Position numbers and translations under genes: made by a program. The notes beneath the pieces are model-generated. The model was not told where the DNA came from, searched no databases, and was given only the letters and a program-made list of their open reading frames with translations. From NCBI GenBank assembly GCA_028820325.1, contig JAPPJO010000112.1, forward strand, positions 1 through 62,465: a DNA stretch of 62,465 nt, written 5' to 3'. Position 1 is the stretch's first letter. Every line of letters begins with the position of its first letter. Below are positions 16,440 to 27,251 of the stretch, piece by piece. This DNA is from Gammaproteobacteria bacterium (GTDB lineage Bacteria > Gemmatimonadota > Gemmatimonadetes > Longimicrobiales > Gaopeijiaceae).

Positions 16440-17153
16440 CTACGCGCCGAGCGCCGCGACTTCGTCGGCGCGGCGGGTCACCTCGTTGAGCAGGGACTCG
16501 AGCCGATGCCGATCGTCACGATCGGAGTCGTGGTTCGGGCCATCCCCGGTTTGGTGGTCGACTTCGAAGCGGCGCACGCATACGCGGACCCGGGCAAATG
16601 GTTTGGGGATGGTCATCCGGTCCCAGGAGCCAAGGCGCCAGTGGCGGTCGGAGGCGAGGCCCATGGCCAGGATGGGTGCGCCGGACAGGCGTGCGAGTAC
16701 GAGTATCCCCCGTTTCAGGCGTCGTGCGGGGCCTCGGGGGCCGTCCGGAACCAGGATGGGACTGGAACCGTGGCGCCGGACGACCGAGCGAAGCGCCCAC
16801 ATCGCCTCGCGCCCGCCCGCGCTCGAAGAACCGCGAACAATGCGCGCGCCCCATCGCCGCATGATGCGCGCCACCAGCTCGCCGTCTCCCGACCGGCTGG
16901 TGAGGGCGGTGACGTCCACGCCCTTTCCCCGGGCCAGGCGGGCGCCCGTGAAATACGCTCCGGGGATGACGCGGTCGTGCCAGAAGGCGAGGACGGCGGG
17001 CGGCCCCCCCGCGGAGAGCGCGTCCAGGTGCTCGCGGCCCTCCGCGATCTCGATGCGCCAGGTGCGGCCGAGGACCTCCACGAGCCAGCCCAGCAGAGTG
17101 GTGGCGAGGGCCGTGCGCCCGCGCTTGAGCCGCGTTGCGATGTCAGCACGCAT
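16440..17153 (-). CDS. DUF374 / LpxL-like lysophospholipid acyltransferase family protein
   Basis: 237-aa membrane-associated acyltransferase-like protein. Features of the DUF374 family are AFWHDRVIPGAYF (the HD of a variant HxxxxD motif), TSRSGDGELVARIMRRWGARIVRGSSSAGG, and VPDGPRGPARRLKRGILVLARLSGAPILAMG. Members transfer acyl chains in envelope lipid or lipid A assembly, fitting its position upstream of the mla lipid-transport genes. The frame runs 5' into the tRNA, so I choose the ATG at 17153, which has GGGGGAAG six bases upstream and avoids the tRNA. The exact acceptor is unknown. Confidence 0.85.
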   Translation of the reverse strand: MRADIATRLKRGRTALATTLLGWLVEVLGRTWRIEIAEGREHLDALSAGGPPAVLAFWHDRVIPGAYFTGARLARGKGVDVTALTSRSGDGELVARIMRRWGARIVRGSSSAGGREAMWALRSVVRRHGSSPILVPDGPRGPARRLKRGILVLARLSGAPILAMGLASDRHWRLGSWDRMTIPKPFARVRVCVRRFEVDHQTGDGPNHDSDRDDRHRLESLLNEVTRRADEVAALGA

Positions 17154-17181
17154 GCGGCGCTTCCCCCGGTCCGTGCGTGAG

Positions 17182-17265
17182 TGCCGGGAGTGGGACTCGA
17201 ACCCACACGCCCCAACGGGCAAAGGTTTTTGAGACCTTCGCGTCTACCTGTTCCGCCATCCCGGC
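17182..17265 (-). tRNA. tRNA-Leu (anticodon CAA)
   Basis: On the minus strand the 84-base gene has a 7-bp acceptor stem (GCCGGGA/TCCCGGC) with discriminator A, an anticodon stem AAGGT/ACCTT with loop CTCAAAA (anticodon CAA), a long class II variable arm, and a T-arm GTGGGTTCGAGTCCCAC. It decodes UUG. No CCA is encoded. It ends 28 bases before the DUF374 acyltransferase start on the same strand. Confidence 0.95.
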
Positions 17266-17376
17266 AGGATGGAGCGGTATAAGCTACCCGGTAGTACGTC
17301 GCCCGCAAATGGGTTTGGGCCGGCGAGCGGTGTTCTCATGGCCCTCTCCCGGGCGGAGCCCCGCGCCGTGTGAACC

Positions 17377-20300
17377 CTACCAGCCCGGCGGCAGCCACCC
17401 CTCGAATCCAAAGGAGCGGATGGTCGCTGAGGCGGACCCGGACAGCGGATACTCCCATCGCCGGAAAAACGCCACCAGGTCGCGCTCGACGATGGCGCTG
17501 AGCCGGATCGCGAAGCCGTCGAGTGAGCCACCGTACGTCGAACGCGGATACGCCGGATCATAGTAGCTGTGGAAGACCGCTTTCATGGCGTCCCATCCGA
17601 ACTCGCCGATAAGCTGACGGTACAGCGCCAGACGTTCGCAGTTGTCGGCAGTGGACCACCTCTGGCGGGCGAGCGCGGCACTGTTCAGCGGAGCCGCACA
17701 GGGATGGCTGCTATGCTCGGTGGAGACATTGAAGTCGCCGCCACGGTAGACGTGGTGGTTCAGCGTGTACATCGTGAACAGGTTCACTCCGACCTCGGTG
17801 ATCCCGTGCCCTGTCCAGTCCGCGGTCTGCCACTGGTGCCCGAGTTCGTGCCCGAAGAGCCACCAATCGACGCCGTGCGCGCTTGGGGAATAGCCCCTGG
17901 ATGGTGGCCGGACATGGGGCTGCGGCCCCAGACGGCGGAGTGAGGCGATGTACGCCCTGCCCTGCGAAGTCCCCGGCAACAGCACCCAGACCTCACCGTG
18001 AAGCGGATAGTTGATGCCCAGCCGCCGCGCGTTGGCGTAGCCCCACCCGACCTGCGGATCGAAGATCCAAGTACTCTCATACGCCCGGGGCGGCCCCCCT
18101 GCAAGCTCCGCGTGGCGACGCCGGAAGCCGTCCCAGAACGCGGAGACCTCTCGGGGATCGGTGATGCCGCGTGCCCTCTCCGCTGAGATCACGAGCCGGA
18201 TGCCGCCGCGTTGTTGGATGACGGCCTGCGGCGCTCCCGCGTCCAGAGCCGCGAACCATTCGGCCGTGTTCGACTCCCCGGCCGTGTATACGGCCATGGG
18301 GATGGCGCCCCGGACGGTGACCGGGATGGTGCCCGTGTAGTCGGCCGGGATGACGAGCGCGATCGAGCCGCCGTAGGCGTTCGTAACCCCGGTCTGTCTG
18401 TCAAGCAGTGGGAACTCGCGACGGAGCCAGGGCGCGCGCCGCCAGACAGTCTGCGCCGTATAGCTTTCCCCCAGATGGTCATGCGATTGGCCCACCGCGA
18501 CTCGTAGTTCTCCTGTTGCGTGGCCCGCCGGGACATCAATCGTTACGAGCGCACCCGGCGGAGCGTAGAATCCGAGGGGGAGGTGGCGCTCGTCCCGGCG
18601 AGCATCGGCCGGAAACTCGCTCCAGGTGGCATCTACGGTCACGGCACCGTCGACACGCCGCGCGCGCCTCGCGGGGAGGCCGGGAAACACTGCCGCCCAC
18701 GGATGCGGCCTGGGCCACTCGTGCGCGCCGAGCGTCTCAGCGACTTCTGCAGCGAGGCGAGCCTGGGCTACCGAGCTCGAGACCGGCAAGCGGGGCGTCT
18801 CGCCAACCAGGCGGACAAGGGCCGCGTCCAGCTCCTCCGTGCGACCGAGCTCGAGAGCTGCGGCGAACAGACCCGGCAACAGCGCCATCCGATCCCGCGC
18901 AATTCGACCTCCGCCAACGTAGGTCTCCCATAAGGCCGCGGGATTCAGGGCGCGCCCATCGAGTCGGGTGGTGGCGGATGCAATCTCGTCGATGGAGTCT
19001 TCGTTCCAGGCGATGCCGGTACCGCGCAGGAGGGCATCGGCCGTGAACGGTCCGTGGTAATGTTCGATCCACACGCTCCAATGCACCGCCGAGCCAGCGA
19101 TGACCAGTCCGCCTCCGCGCTCGACAAACGCCCTCAGCGGCGCGACGAAGTCATCGACAAGATGGGCAGCGCCCCATTCGTTTGTTTGAACCACGGCGAC
19201 ATCCGCGTCGGCCAGCGCGGTCGCGCTCCAGTCGCGTTCGTGGCCGCCACGTCTCCGTGTCCCAACAACGGTGACCCCATTCAACCCTTGTGCCCCAAGC
19301 GCGTCCGCGATCCGCTGGTTGTCCGCCAGGATCCGAAGCGGCTCGGGACCTGTCTTCCATCCGGCCCAGCGAACCGCGTTGGCCAGAAGCCGATCCGCGC
19401 TGGCCTTGCCGAGAAGCGTCGCTTGGTCTCCCGACGAAAGGAAGTCCTGTCCGGAATAAGCGACCACCCGGCCCCTGCCGAGCCGCGAGCCGGCCATGAG
19501 CACGGACAGGCGCCCGGCGCGCCGGCGTACAATCACCGGGAGCACATCACTGTGGAGTCCCAGCCGCAACGTGCCGACGGTGTTGGTGGATCCCTCGTTT
19601 CCACCCACGGTCATGCCAGCGAACGGGCGTTCCGACAAACCTGCGATCAGCATGGCGTGGTGATCCGCGGGATCGTTCGACTGCACCACCACCCGGGACG
19701 ACCCACGCCAATCTCCCGCGGCGGCGGTGACCGTCGCCACACCCACTCCGACCGCGCGGATGAGCCCGGCCGCGTCCACCGTCGTGACCGTCATGTCGCT
19801 GGATGCCCACGAGAACTCCACGCCGGGCACTTGGTTGTCCCTCGCGTCCAGCGCCACTGCTTCAAGATGTGCGGTGTCTCCGACCTGCAACCCGATCGAC
19901 TCCGGCCACGACCGCACCGCCGCAACCGCCTGCTCTACGACAATCCACGCGCTGTCAGACAACCCTTCGGAGGTCGCTGTCACGGTCGCCTTTCCGTTGG
20001 CCGCCGCCCTCACCAGACCCGTCGCGTCCACCATCGCCACCAACGTGTCGCCGGACTCCCACGAGAACTCCGCCCCGGCAACAAGATGTCCGTTCCCGTC
20101 CCTGGCCTCCGTTGCGAGACGTACCGTATCTCCGAGCGCCAGCAGCGTGTCGGCGGCGGGAGAAACCGTCACGGCACGCACCCGCTGCTCCACCGTCACC
20201 GTGGCGCTTCCCGACGCGGATCCCGAGGTCGCCGTCAGGGTCGCCGTTCCGTTGGCCGTCGCCGTCACCAGGCCCGTCGCGTCCACCATCGCCACCAGCG

Positions 20301-21405
20301 TGTCGCTGGACTCCCACGAGAACTCCGCCCCGGCCACGGCACGCCCGTTCCCGTCTCTCGCCTCCGCTGCGAGGCGGACCGTATCGCCGAGAGCCAGCAG
20401 CGTATCGGCGGCCGGAGAGACCGTCACGGCGCGCGCCCCCTGCTCCACCGTTACGGTCGCGGTTCCCGAGGCGGATCCCGAACTCGCGGTGATTGTGGCC
20501 GTCCCGTTGGCGACCGCCGTCACCAGGCCGGCCGCGTCCACCATCGCCACCAGCGTGTCGCTGGACGCCCACGAGAACTCCGCCCCGGCAACAACGTGTC
20601 CGTTCCCGTCTCTGGCCTCCGCCGTGAGACGTAGCGTGTCCCCGAGAGCCGGCAGCGTGTCGGCGGCCGGAGAGACCGTCACGCCGTGCACCTGCTGCTC
20701 CACCGTCACGGTCGCGCTCTCCGACGCGGACCCCGAGGTCGCCGTCACCGTCGCCGTTCCGTTGCCCATCGCCGTCACCAGGCCCGTCGCGTCCACCATC
20801 GCGACCAGCGTGTCGCTGGATGCCCACGAGAACTCGGCCCCGGCCACGGCGTGTCCATTCGCGTCCCTCGCTTCCCCGGCGAGACGTACCGTATCCCCGA
20901 CAGCCAGCAGCGTGTCGGCGGCGGGAGAGACCGTCACGGCGCGCACCGATTGCTCCACCGTCACGGTAGCGCTTCCCGAGGCGGATCCGGAAGTCGCCGT
21001 CACCGTGGTTGTGCCGTTGGCTATCGCCGTCACCAGGCCCGCGGCGTCCACGGTCGCGACGGAGGCATTCCCGCTGGACCATGCGACGACGGCCCCGGCC
21101 ATCACCTGGCCGTTCTGGTCGCGCACTTCCGCGCTCAATTGAACGGTCGTACCCAGCGCCGAGAGTTCAGCCGTGGCCGGGTTTACCGCCACCGTCGCGG
21201 GGCGAGGTGGGTCGGGGGGCGGCGCGATGGGGCTGTCGCCGTCCCCGCATCCGTTGGCCAAGGCCAAGGCCGCGAGTAAGGCGGACAGGCGGATGAATGG
21301 GCGGCAGGATGTCCGGAATTCCTCGATTCGCCCATGTCGCGCAACGCCGAACATCGTCGGCGGGCTCCGGAAGCGGAAGGTCTCTCTCGCCACGATGTGT
21401 GACAT
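17377..21405 (-). CDS. Big_2-repeat lipoprotein with TCAF-like M60 metallopeptidase domain
   Basis: 1342-aa surface lipoprotein. A hydrophobic signal ends in LANGC (Cys53). Six bacterial Ig-like Big_2 domains follow (about 70-577), each 85 residues; units 2-5 are nearly identical (AVTVSPAADTL...TSGSASGSATVTVEQ). Residues about 580-800 resemble the GATase-like module of TCAF proteins (VERGGGLVIAGSAVHW). The C-terminal part is a peptidase_M60 domain with H1186-E-L-G-H1190 and the downstream Glu in ITEVGVNLF. M60 enzymes cleave mucins and other O-glycoproteins, so glycoprotein digestion at the cell surface is likely, with Big_2 units as a spacer. An in-frame ATG at 21354 is an alternative start. 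Confidence 0.9.
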   Translation of the reverse strand: MSHIVARETFRFRSPPTMFGVARHGRIEEFRTSCRPFIRLSALLAALALANGCGDGDSPIAPPPDPPRPATVAVNPATAELSALGTTVQLSAEVRDQNGQVMAGAVVAWSSGNASVATVDAAGLVTAIANGTTTVTATSGSASGSATVTVEQSVRAVTVSPAADTLLAVGDTVRLAGEARDANGHAVAGAEFSWASSDTLVAMVDATGLVTAMGNGTATVTATSGSASESATVTVEQQVHGVTVSPAADTLPALGDTLRLTAEARDGNGHVVAGAEFSWASSDTLVAMVDAAGLVTAVANGTATITASSGSASGTATVTVEQGARAVTVSPAADTLLALGDTVRLAAEARDGNGRAVAGAEFSWESSDTLVAMVDATGLVTATANGTATLTATSGSASGSATVTVEQRVRAVTVSPAADTLLALGDTVRLATEARDGNGHLVAGAEFSWESGDTLVAMVDATGLVRAAANGKATVTATSEGLSDSAWIVVEQAVAAVRSWPESIGLQVGDTAHLEAVALDARDNQVPGVEFSWASSDMTVTTVDAAGLIRAVGVGVATVTAAAGDWRGSSRVVVQSNDPADHHAMLIAGLSERPFAGMTVGGNEGSTNTVGTLRLGLHSDVLPVIVRRRAGRLSVLMAGSRLGRGRVVAYSGQDFLSSGDQATLLGKASADRLLANAVRWAGWKTGPEPLRILADNQRIADALGAQGLNGVTVVGTRRRGGHERDWSATALADADVAVVQTNEWGAAHLVDDFVAPLRAFVERGGGLVIAGSAVHWSVWIEHYHGPFTADALLRGTGIAWNEDSIDEIASATTRLDGRALNPAALWETYVGGGRIARDRMALLPGLFAAALELGRTEELDAALVRLVGETPRLPVSSSVAQARLAAEVAETLGAHEWPRPHPWAAVFPGLPARRARRVDGAVTVDATWSEFPADARRDERHLPLGFYAPPGALVTIDVPAGHATGELRVAVGQSHDHLGESYTAQTVWRRAPWLRREFPLLDRQTGVTNAYGGSIALVIPADYTGTIPVTVRGAIPMAVYTAGESNTAEWFAALDAGAPQAVIQQRGGIRLVISAERARGITDPREVSAFWDGFRRRHAELAGGPPRAYESTWIFDPQVGWGYANARRLGINYPLHGEVWVLLPGTSQGRAYIASLRRLGPQPHVRPPSRGYSPSAHGVDWWLFGHELGHQWQTADWTGHGITEVGVNLFTMYTLNHHVYRGGDFNVSTEHSSHPCAAPLNSAALARQRWSTADNCERLALYRQLIGEFGWDAMKAVFHSYYDPAYPRSTYGGSLDGFAIRLSAIVERDLVAFFRRWEYPLSGSASATIRSFGFEGWLPPGW
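19924..21198 (-). repeat. Tandem 255-bp Big_2-coding repeats
   Basis: Five 255-bp units encode Big_2 domains 1-5, and a sixth, divergent unit abuts them. Units 2-5 are very similar at the DNA level, so unequal recombination could change the copy number in frame and alter the length of the surface stalk. Confidence 0.85.
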
Positions 21406-21442
21406 CGTGTCACGGCAGGAACCGCTGTTTCCCTCAGGCAGA

Positions 21443-21455
21443 ATCGTGATAATAC
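21443..21455 (-). promoter_or_regulatory. Promoter-like element upstream of the M60 lipoprotein
   Basis: The minus strand reads TGGATA, 18 bases, then TATTAT (about 21454-21449), a reasonable -35/-10 pair about 45 bases before the start at 21405. The 13-base sequence ATCGTGATAATAC here (21443-21455) recurs exactly at 21628-21640, suggesting a shared protein-binding site. Confidence 0.35.
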
Positions 21456-21811
21456 GACCCCGGTTTGTCGTCTATCCACGATGATATCGCGATTTCTGCG
21501 CATCATGCTCTCGACAAAAAGGGTATCTATGCGCCTGAGCGCAAGGGCGAAAGCGGTGTCTTGCCAACCGGAGGAGGCCGTAAGGGGCGAGCCGGGCTAC
21601 GTTGTCGTATGATATTTACGGTATATTATCGTGATAATACCGCGACTATCCAGGTAGCCGACCAGGCGGGGCGCGGTCGGAAAAGAGGCCAGGCTTGACG
21701 GGTAGGCCAAATCGAAGAGGGAGGCTGAAGCGGGGAAGCGTCAGAGCGTTGCGCTGGACCACTCCGTTCCGACCGGACGCTTGGTGGGTGGCACGCCGGG
21801 CAGCGCGGGCG
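21456..21811. other. Intergenic region, AT-rich, no gene recognised
   Basis: No supported gene lies between the M60 lipoprotein start and the VOC protein stop. The part around 21605-21645 is strikingly AT-rich for this genome and carries an imperfect palindrome (GGTATATTATC-GT-GATAATACC) containing the second copy of the 13-base repeat. A plus-strand open frame at 21465-21698 has no ribosome binding site or homology that I can recognise. Confidence 0.45.
21628..21640. repeat. Second copy of 13-bp direct repeat, within a palindrome
   Basis: ATCGTGATAATAC repeats the element at 21443-21455, 185 bases away, and here forms the right arm of an inverted repeat. A regulator dimer binding both sites is possible but unproven. 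Confidence 0.4.
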
Positions 21812-22489
21812 TCAGAGTATGATCCGGTCGCCGGCCGGCGTCTCGAGCACGGCAACCAGCCCCGGCCGCCCCGCAGCCACCGCGAGCTCGACACCGAGCC
21901 GATCCAACTCGCCGCGCACCAAATCCGGATCGGGATGGCGCCCAATCAGCCGGACGAGGCGTACTCCCCGGTCGGGGAGGTCGAAGCAGGGATGCGGGGT
22001 GTCGCCCCAGTCGATGAAGAAGGGGATGATGCCCTGCCGGGGAAGCGGCCTTCCGGGCATCGTGAGCGTCCAGGCGATGCGTTCGCCGCCGGGCCTGGTG
22101 CGGGACATGGACCGCACGGGACCCAGGAGGTGGCCGCACGGGCCGGCGGCCAGGCCGTCAAGATCGGCGGAACGGACCGCCCACGTGACCAGCGCCGGCA
22201 GCGGCGCCGGGCCGCCGGTGAACCAGAGGCCGCCGGGCGGGGCCGGTTGCTCCGGGTCCGGACCCACGACCTCCAGGTAGACGCGGTCGCCGATGCGCAG
22301 CAGGGAGTTGCGGGTTCCGAGTCCCGGGTGGCTGCCGCCGGGCGTCTGCCGTGCGCCGAGACGCGCCTTGAGGTCACTCACTCCGGCGACCAGGTCGGGA
22401 ACCGCGTAGACGAGGTGGTCGGTCCCAGGGGGCGCAGGCCGATGACCACGACGAACCGCCGCTGCGCGGGCAAGCTCGGAATCAGTCAT
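21812..22489 (-). CDS. VOC/glyoxalase-like domain protein
   Basis: 225-aa cytoplasmic protein of the vicinal-oxygen-chelate superfamily, closest in look to the Glyoxalase_3 family. GTDHLVYAVPDLVAGVSDLKARLGARQTPGGSHPGLGTRNSLLRIGDRVYLEVVGPDP is the first beta-alpha-beta-beta-beta module, with metal-ligand candidates His25 and Glu in YLEVVG. A second, weaker module follows (IIPFFIDWGDTPHPCFDLPDRGVRLVRLIGRHPDP). Substrate unknown; family members act on small carbonyl or aromatic compounds. Divergently arranged from acnA, about 155 bases apart. Confidence 0.78.
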   Translation of the reverse strand: MTDSELARAAAVRRGHRPAPPGTDHLVYAVPDLVAGVSDLKARLGARQTPGGSHPGLGTRNSLLRIGDRVYLEVVGPDPEQPAPPGGLWFTGGPAPLPALVTWAVRSADLDGLAAGPCGHLLGPVRSMSRTRPGGERIAWTLTMPGRPLPRQGIIPFFIDWGDTPHPCFDLPDRGVRLVRLIGRHPDPDLVRGELDRLGVELAVAAGRPGLVAVLETPAGDRIIL

Positions 22490-22645
22490 TGGTCGTGGCG
22501 CTCGAGGACGAGTTGGCGCATGGGGTCCACAGGCGAAGGAAGATCCTTCAATGTAGCGCGGAACTGCGGGATGTTATCTTGGAGCAGACGAATCGCGTCG
22601 CCTTGCGCGACGGTGCGCCGGCTTCCAAGACCCAGGGACAGATAC

Positions 22646-25402
<2,757 letters not shown>

Positions 25403-25424
25403 CCAGCTTTAGCTAAGCCAAGCT
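25403..25424. terminator. Weak hairpin between convergent genes
   Basis: AGCTT (25405-25409) can pair with AAGCT (25420-25424) across the gap between the acnA stop and the opposing gene's stop. The stem is short and overlapping AGCT repeats allow alternatives. Confidence 0.3.
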
Positions 25425-26211
25425 AGCTCGTCTCGCGACGATCCGCCGGACGTTCCGAGGAAGGAGCGTCCAGGATCTCCTTGAGCACGAACGCCCGCCG
25501 CAGCGAATCGCGGCCGCCGGTCCCGAAGAGTTCCCTGTAGATGCGGGTGCGCGGACGTCTGCCGCGTCCGGTGCCCGGCGCGGCGGCGGCTGGCTGGAGG
25601 CGACGCCGTTCCCCCGCGGCCGAGTCCCGCAGGGGCACTGCCTCACGGGGCGCGCGGGCCGGGCGACCTCTGCTCTCGTCCCGTCTGGACAGGCGACGGT
25701 CGCGTTCAGAGGGTTCCCGTTCAACGCGCGGCCGCCGTCCCTTGGCGGTGTCCGGCGCCCGGTCGACCCGCGCTCGCCTTTCGGCCTCGGACCTCCGGCG
25801 CTCCTGGTCCGAGGTCCGCCGCTCGCGCGCGATCGTCCTGCGCTCGTCGCGGTCCAGCGAGGGCCGCCGCCGCTCATCCGACCTCGACGGCGGCACTTCC
25901 GCAGGTTCTTCCGGGATGTCCTCCTCATCCTGTATTACACCCGTAATACCGGGCCCCATCAGCTTCTCGAGGTATCCCGGGCCCATGAGCTTCTCCAGGC
26001 CCACAAGCTCGCCCAGCGCTTCGGCCGGCTCCTTCCTCCGTGTCTCGCCGCCCTCCGCCTGAGCCGACGACGGCTCCGCACGCCACTCCTCATCGCCCTC
26101 GTCTTCCGGGGGAAGCACCTGTTTCTGCTGCTGGCTGCGGCGCGCCCGCGCGACGCTGTCGATGATGGACAGCGCCATGAAGATCAGGAAGAGAAGAAGG
26201 CCGGTGCTCAT
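25423..26211 (-). CDS. Single-pass membrane protein with charged disordered tail, in nfeD-floA operon
   Basis: 262-aa protein not assigned to a family. Residues 2-18 (STGLLLFLIFMALSIID) form one membrane helix followed by a basic stop-transfer segment. A long region rich in Arg, Glu, Ser and Pro is predicted disordered. It contains a direct repeat, LEKLMGPGYLEKLMGPGITG, near residues 73-92. The C-terminus ends in an ordered-looking helix, RDSLRRAFVLKEILDAPSSE, which I suspect is the conserved part. Only 15 bases separate it from floA, so it is the third gene of the nfeD-floA operon and may act with the flotillin scaffold. Function unknown. Confidence 0.72.
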   Translation of the reverse strand: MSTGLLLFLIFMALSIIDSVARARRSQQQKQVLPPEDEGDEEWRAEPSSAQAEGGETRRKEPAEALGELVGLEKLMGPGYLEKLMGPGITGVIQDEEDIPEEPAEVPPSRSDERRRPSLDRDERRTIARERRTSDQERRRSEAERRARVDRAPDTAKGRRPRVEREPSERDRRLSRRDESRGRPARAPREAVPLRDSAAGERRRLQPAAAAPGTGRGRRPRTRIYRELFGTGGRDSLRRAFVLKEILDAPSSERPADRRETS

Positions 26212-26226
26212 CCGCCGCCCGTCTCT

Positions 26227-27213
26227 CTACGCCAGGGGCTCGCCCGACGAGGACTCGTCCTCGCCTGCGATGGAGTTCCGCATCGCGGTGTCCGCCTGCA
26301 CGTTACGGTACCGGATGTAATCCATCACTCCAAGGTTGCCGTCCCGGAAGGCGTCCGCCATGGCCAGCGGCACCTGGGCCTCGGCCTCCACCAGGTTGGC
26401 GCGCATCTCCTGCACCTTGGCGACGTTCTCCTGCTCGGAAGCGACCGCCATTGCGCGCCGCTCCTCCGCCCGCGCCTGGGCAACGCGCTTGTCGGCCTCT
26501 GCCTGGTCGGTCTGCAGCTCGGCGCCGATGTTCTTGCCCACGTCGACGTCCGCGATGTCGATGGAGAGGATCTCGAAGGCGGTCCCGGAGTCGAGCCCCT
26601 TGGCCAGCACCGCCTTGGAGATGCTGTCCGGGTTCTCGAGCACCGCCTGGTGCGTGTCCGAAGAACCGATGCTGGAGACGATGCCTTCGCCGACACGAGC
26701 AACGATGGTCTCCTCGCCCGCACCCCCGACCAGGCGGTTGATGTTGGCGCGCACGGTCACGCGCGCGACCGCGATCAATTGGATGCCGTCGCGCGCCATA
26801 GCCGCCACCCGGGGCGTGGTGATGACCTTGGGGTTCACCGAGACCTGAACCGCCTCGAAGACGTCACGGCCCGCCAGGTCGATCGCCGCGGCCTGGTTGA
26901 ACGACAGTTCGATGTTCGCCTTGTCGGCGCTGATGAGCGCCGTCACCACTCGGTCCACCCGCCCGCCGGCGAGGTAGTGCGCCTCGAGGTCCGCGATGCG
27001 GATGAAGAGCCCGGCCTTGGTGGCCCAGATGAGGGGCCGCACCACTGCGGGCGGGGGCACCTTGCGCAGGCGCATGCCGATGAGGTAGGTGATGCCCAGC
27101 CGCACGCCGGCGGAGATGGCCTCGATCCACAGGCGCACGGGCACAGCCCACAGCACCATGAGGATCAGAACGATGATCAGTACGGGGAAAAACAGAGCGG
27201 CGATGGCTTCCAT
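26227..27213 (-). CDS. floA: Flotillin-like protein FloA (UPF0365)
   Basis: 328-aa membrane scaffold that organises functional lipid microdomains. An N-terminal hydrophobic hairpin (about residues 5-30) is followed by the UPF0365/SPFH core: [101 protein letters not shown]. It ends with a Glu/Ala-rich coiled-coil segment. The match to the family is close to full length. It lies between nfeD (38 bases upstream) and the charged membrane protein (15 bases downstream). Confidence 0.95.
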   Translation of the reverse strand: MEAIAALFFPVLIIVLILMVLWAVPVRLWIEAISAGVRLGITYLIGMRLRKVPPPAVVRPLIWATKAGLFIRIADLEAHYLAGGRVDRVVTALISADKANIELSFNQAAAIDLAGRDVFEAVQVSVNPKVITTPRVAAMARDGIQLIAVARVTVRANINRLVGGAGEETIVARVGEGIVSSIGSSDTHQAVLENPDSISKAVLAKGLDSGTAFEILSIDIADVDVGKNIGAELQTDQAEADKRVAQARAEERRAMAVASEQENVAKVQEMRANLVEAEAQVPLAMADAFRDGNLGVMDYIRYRNVQADTAMRNSIAGEDESSSGEPLA

Positions 27214-27251
27214 GGAATGTCATCCGTGTGGGAACAGGGGAGGTTTGAGTT

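Noticed and set aside
21695..22645. Long N-terminal extension of aconitase
   Set aside because: It overlaps the opposite-strand VOC gene and has no aconitase similarity; the GTG at 22646 gives the normal length.
25934..25951. GTATTAC-ACCC-GTAATAC inverted repeat
   Set aside because: It lies inside the coding region of the charged membrane protein and is explained by its codons (ITGVIQDEE); no regulatory context.
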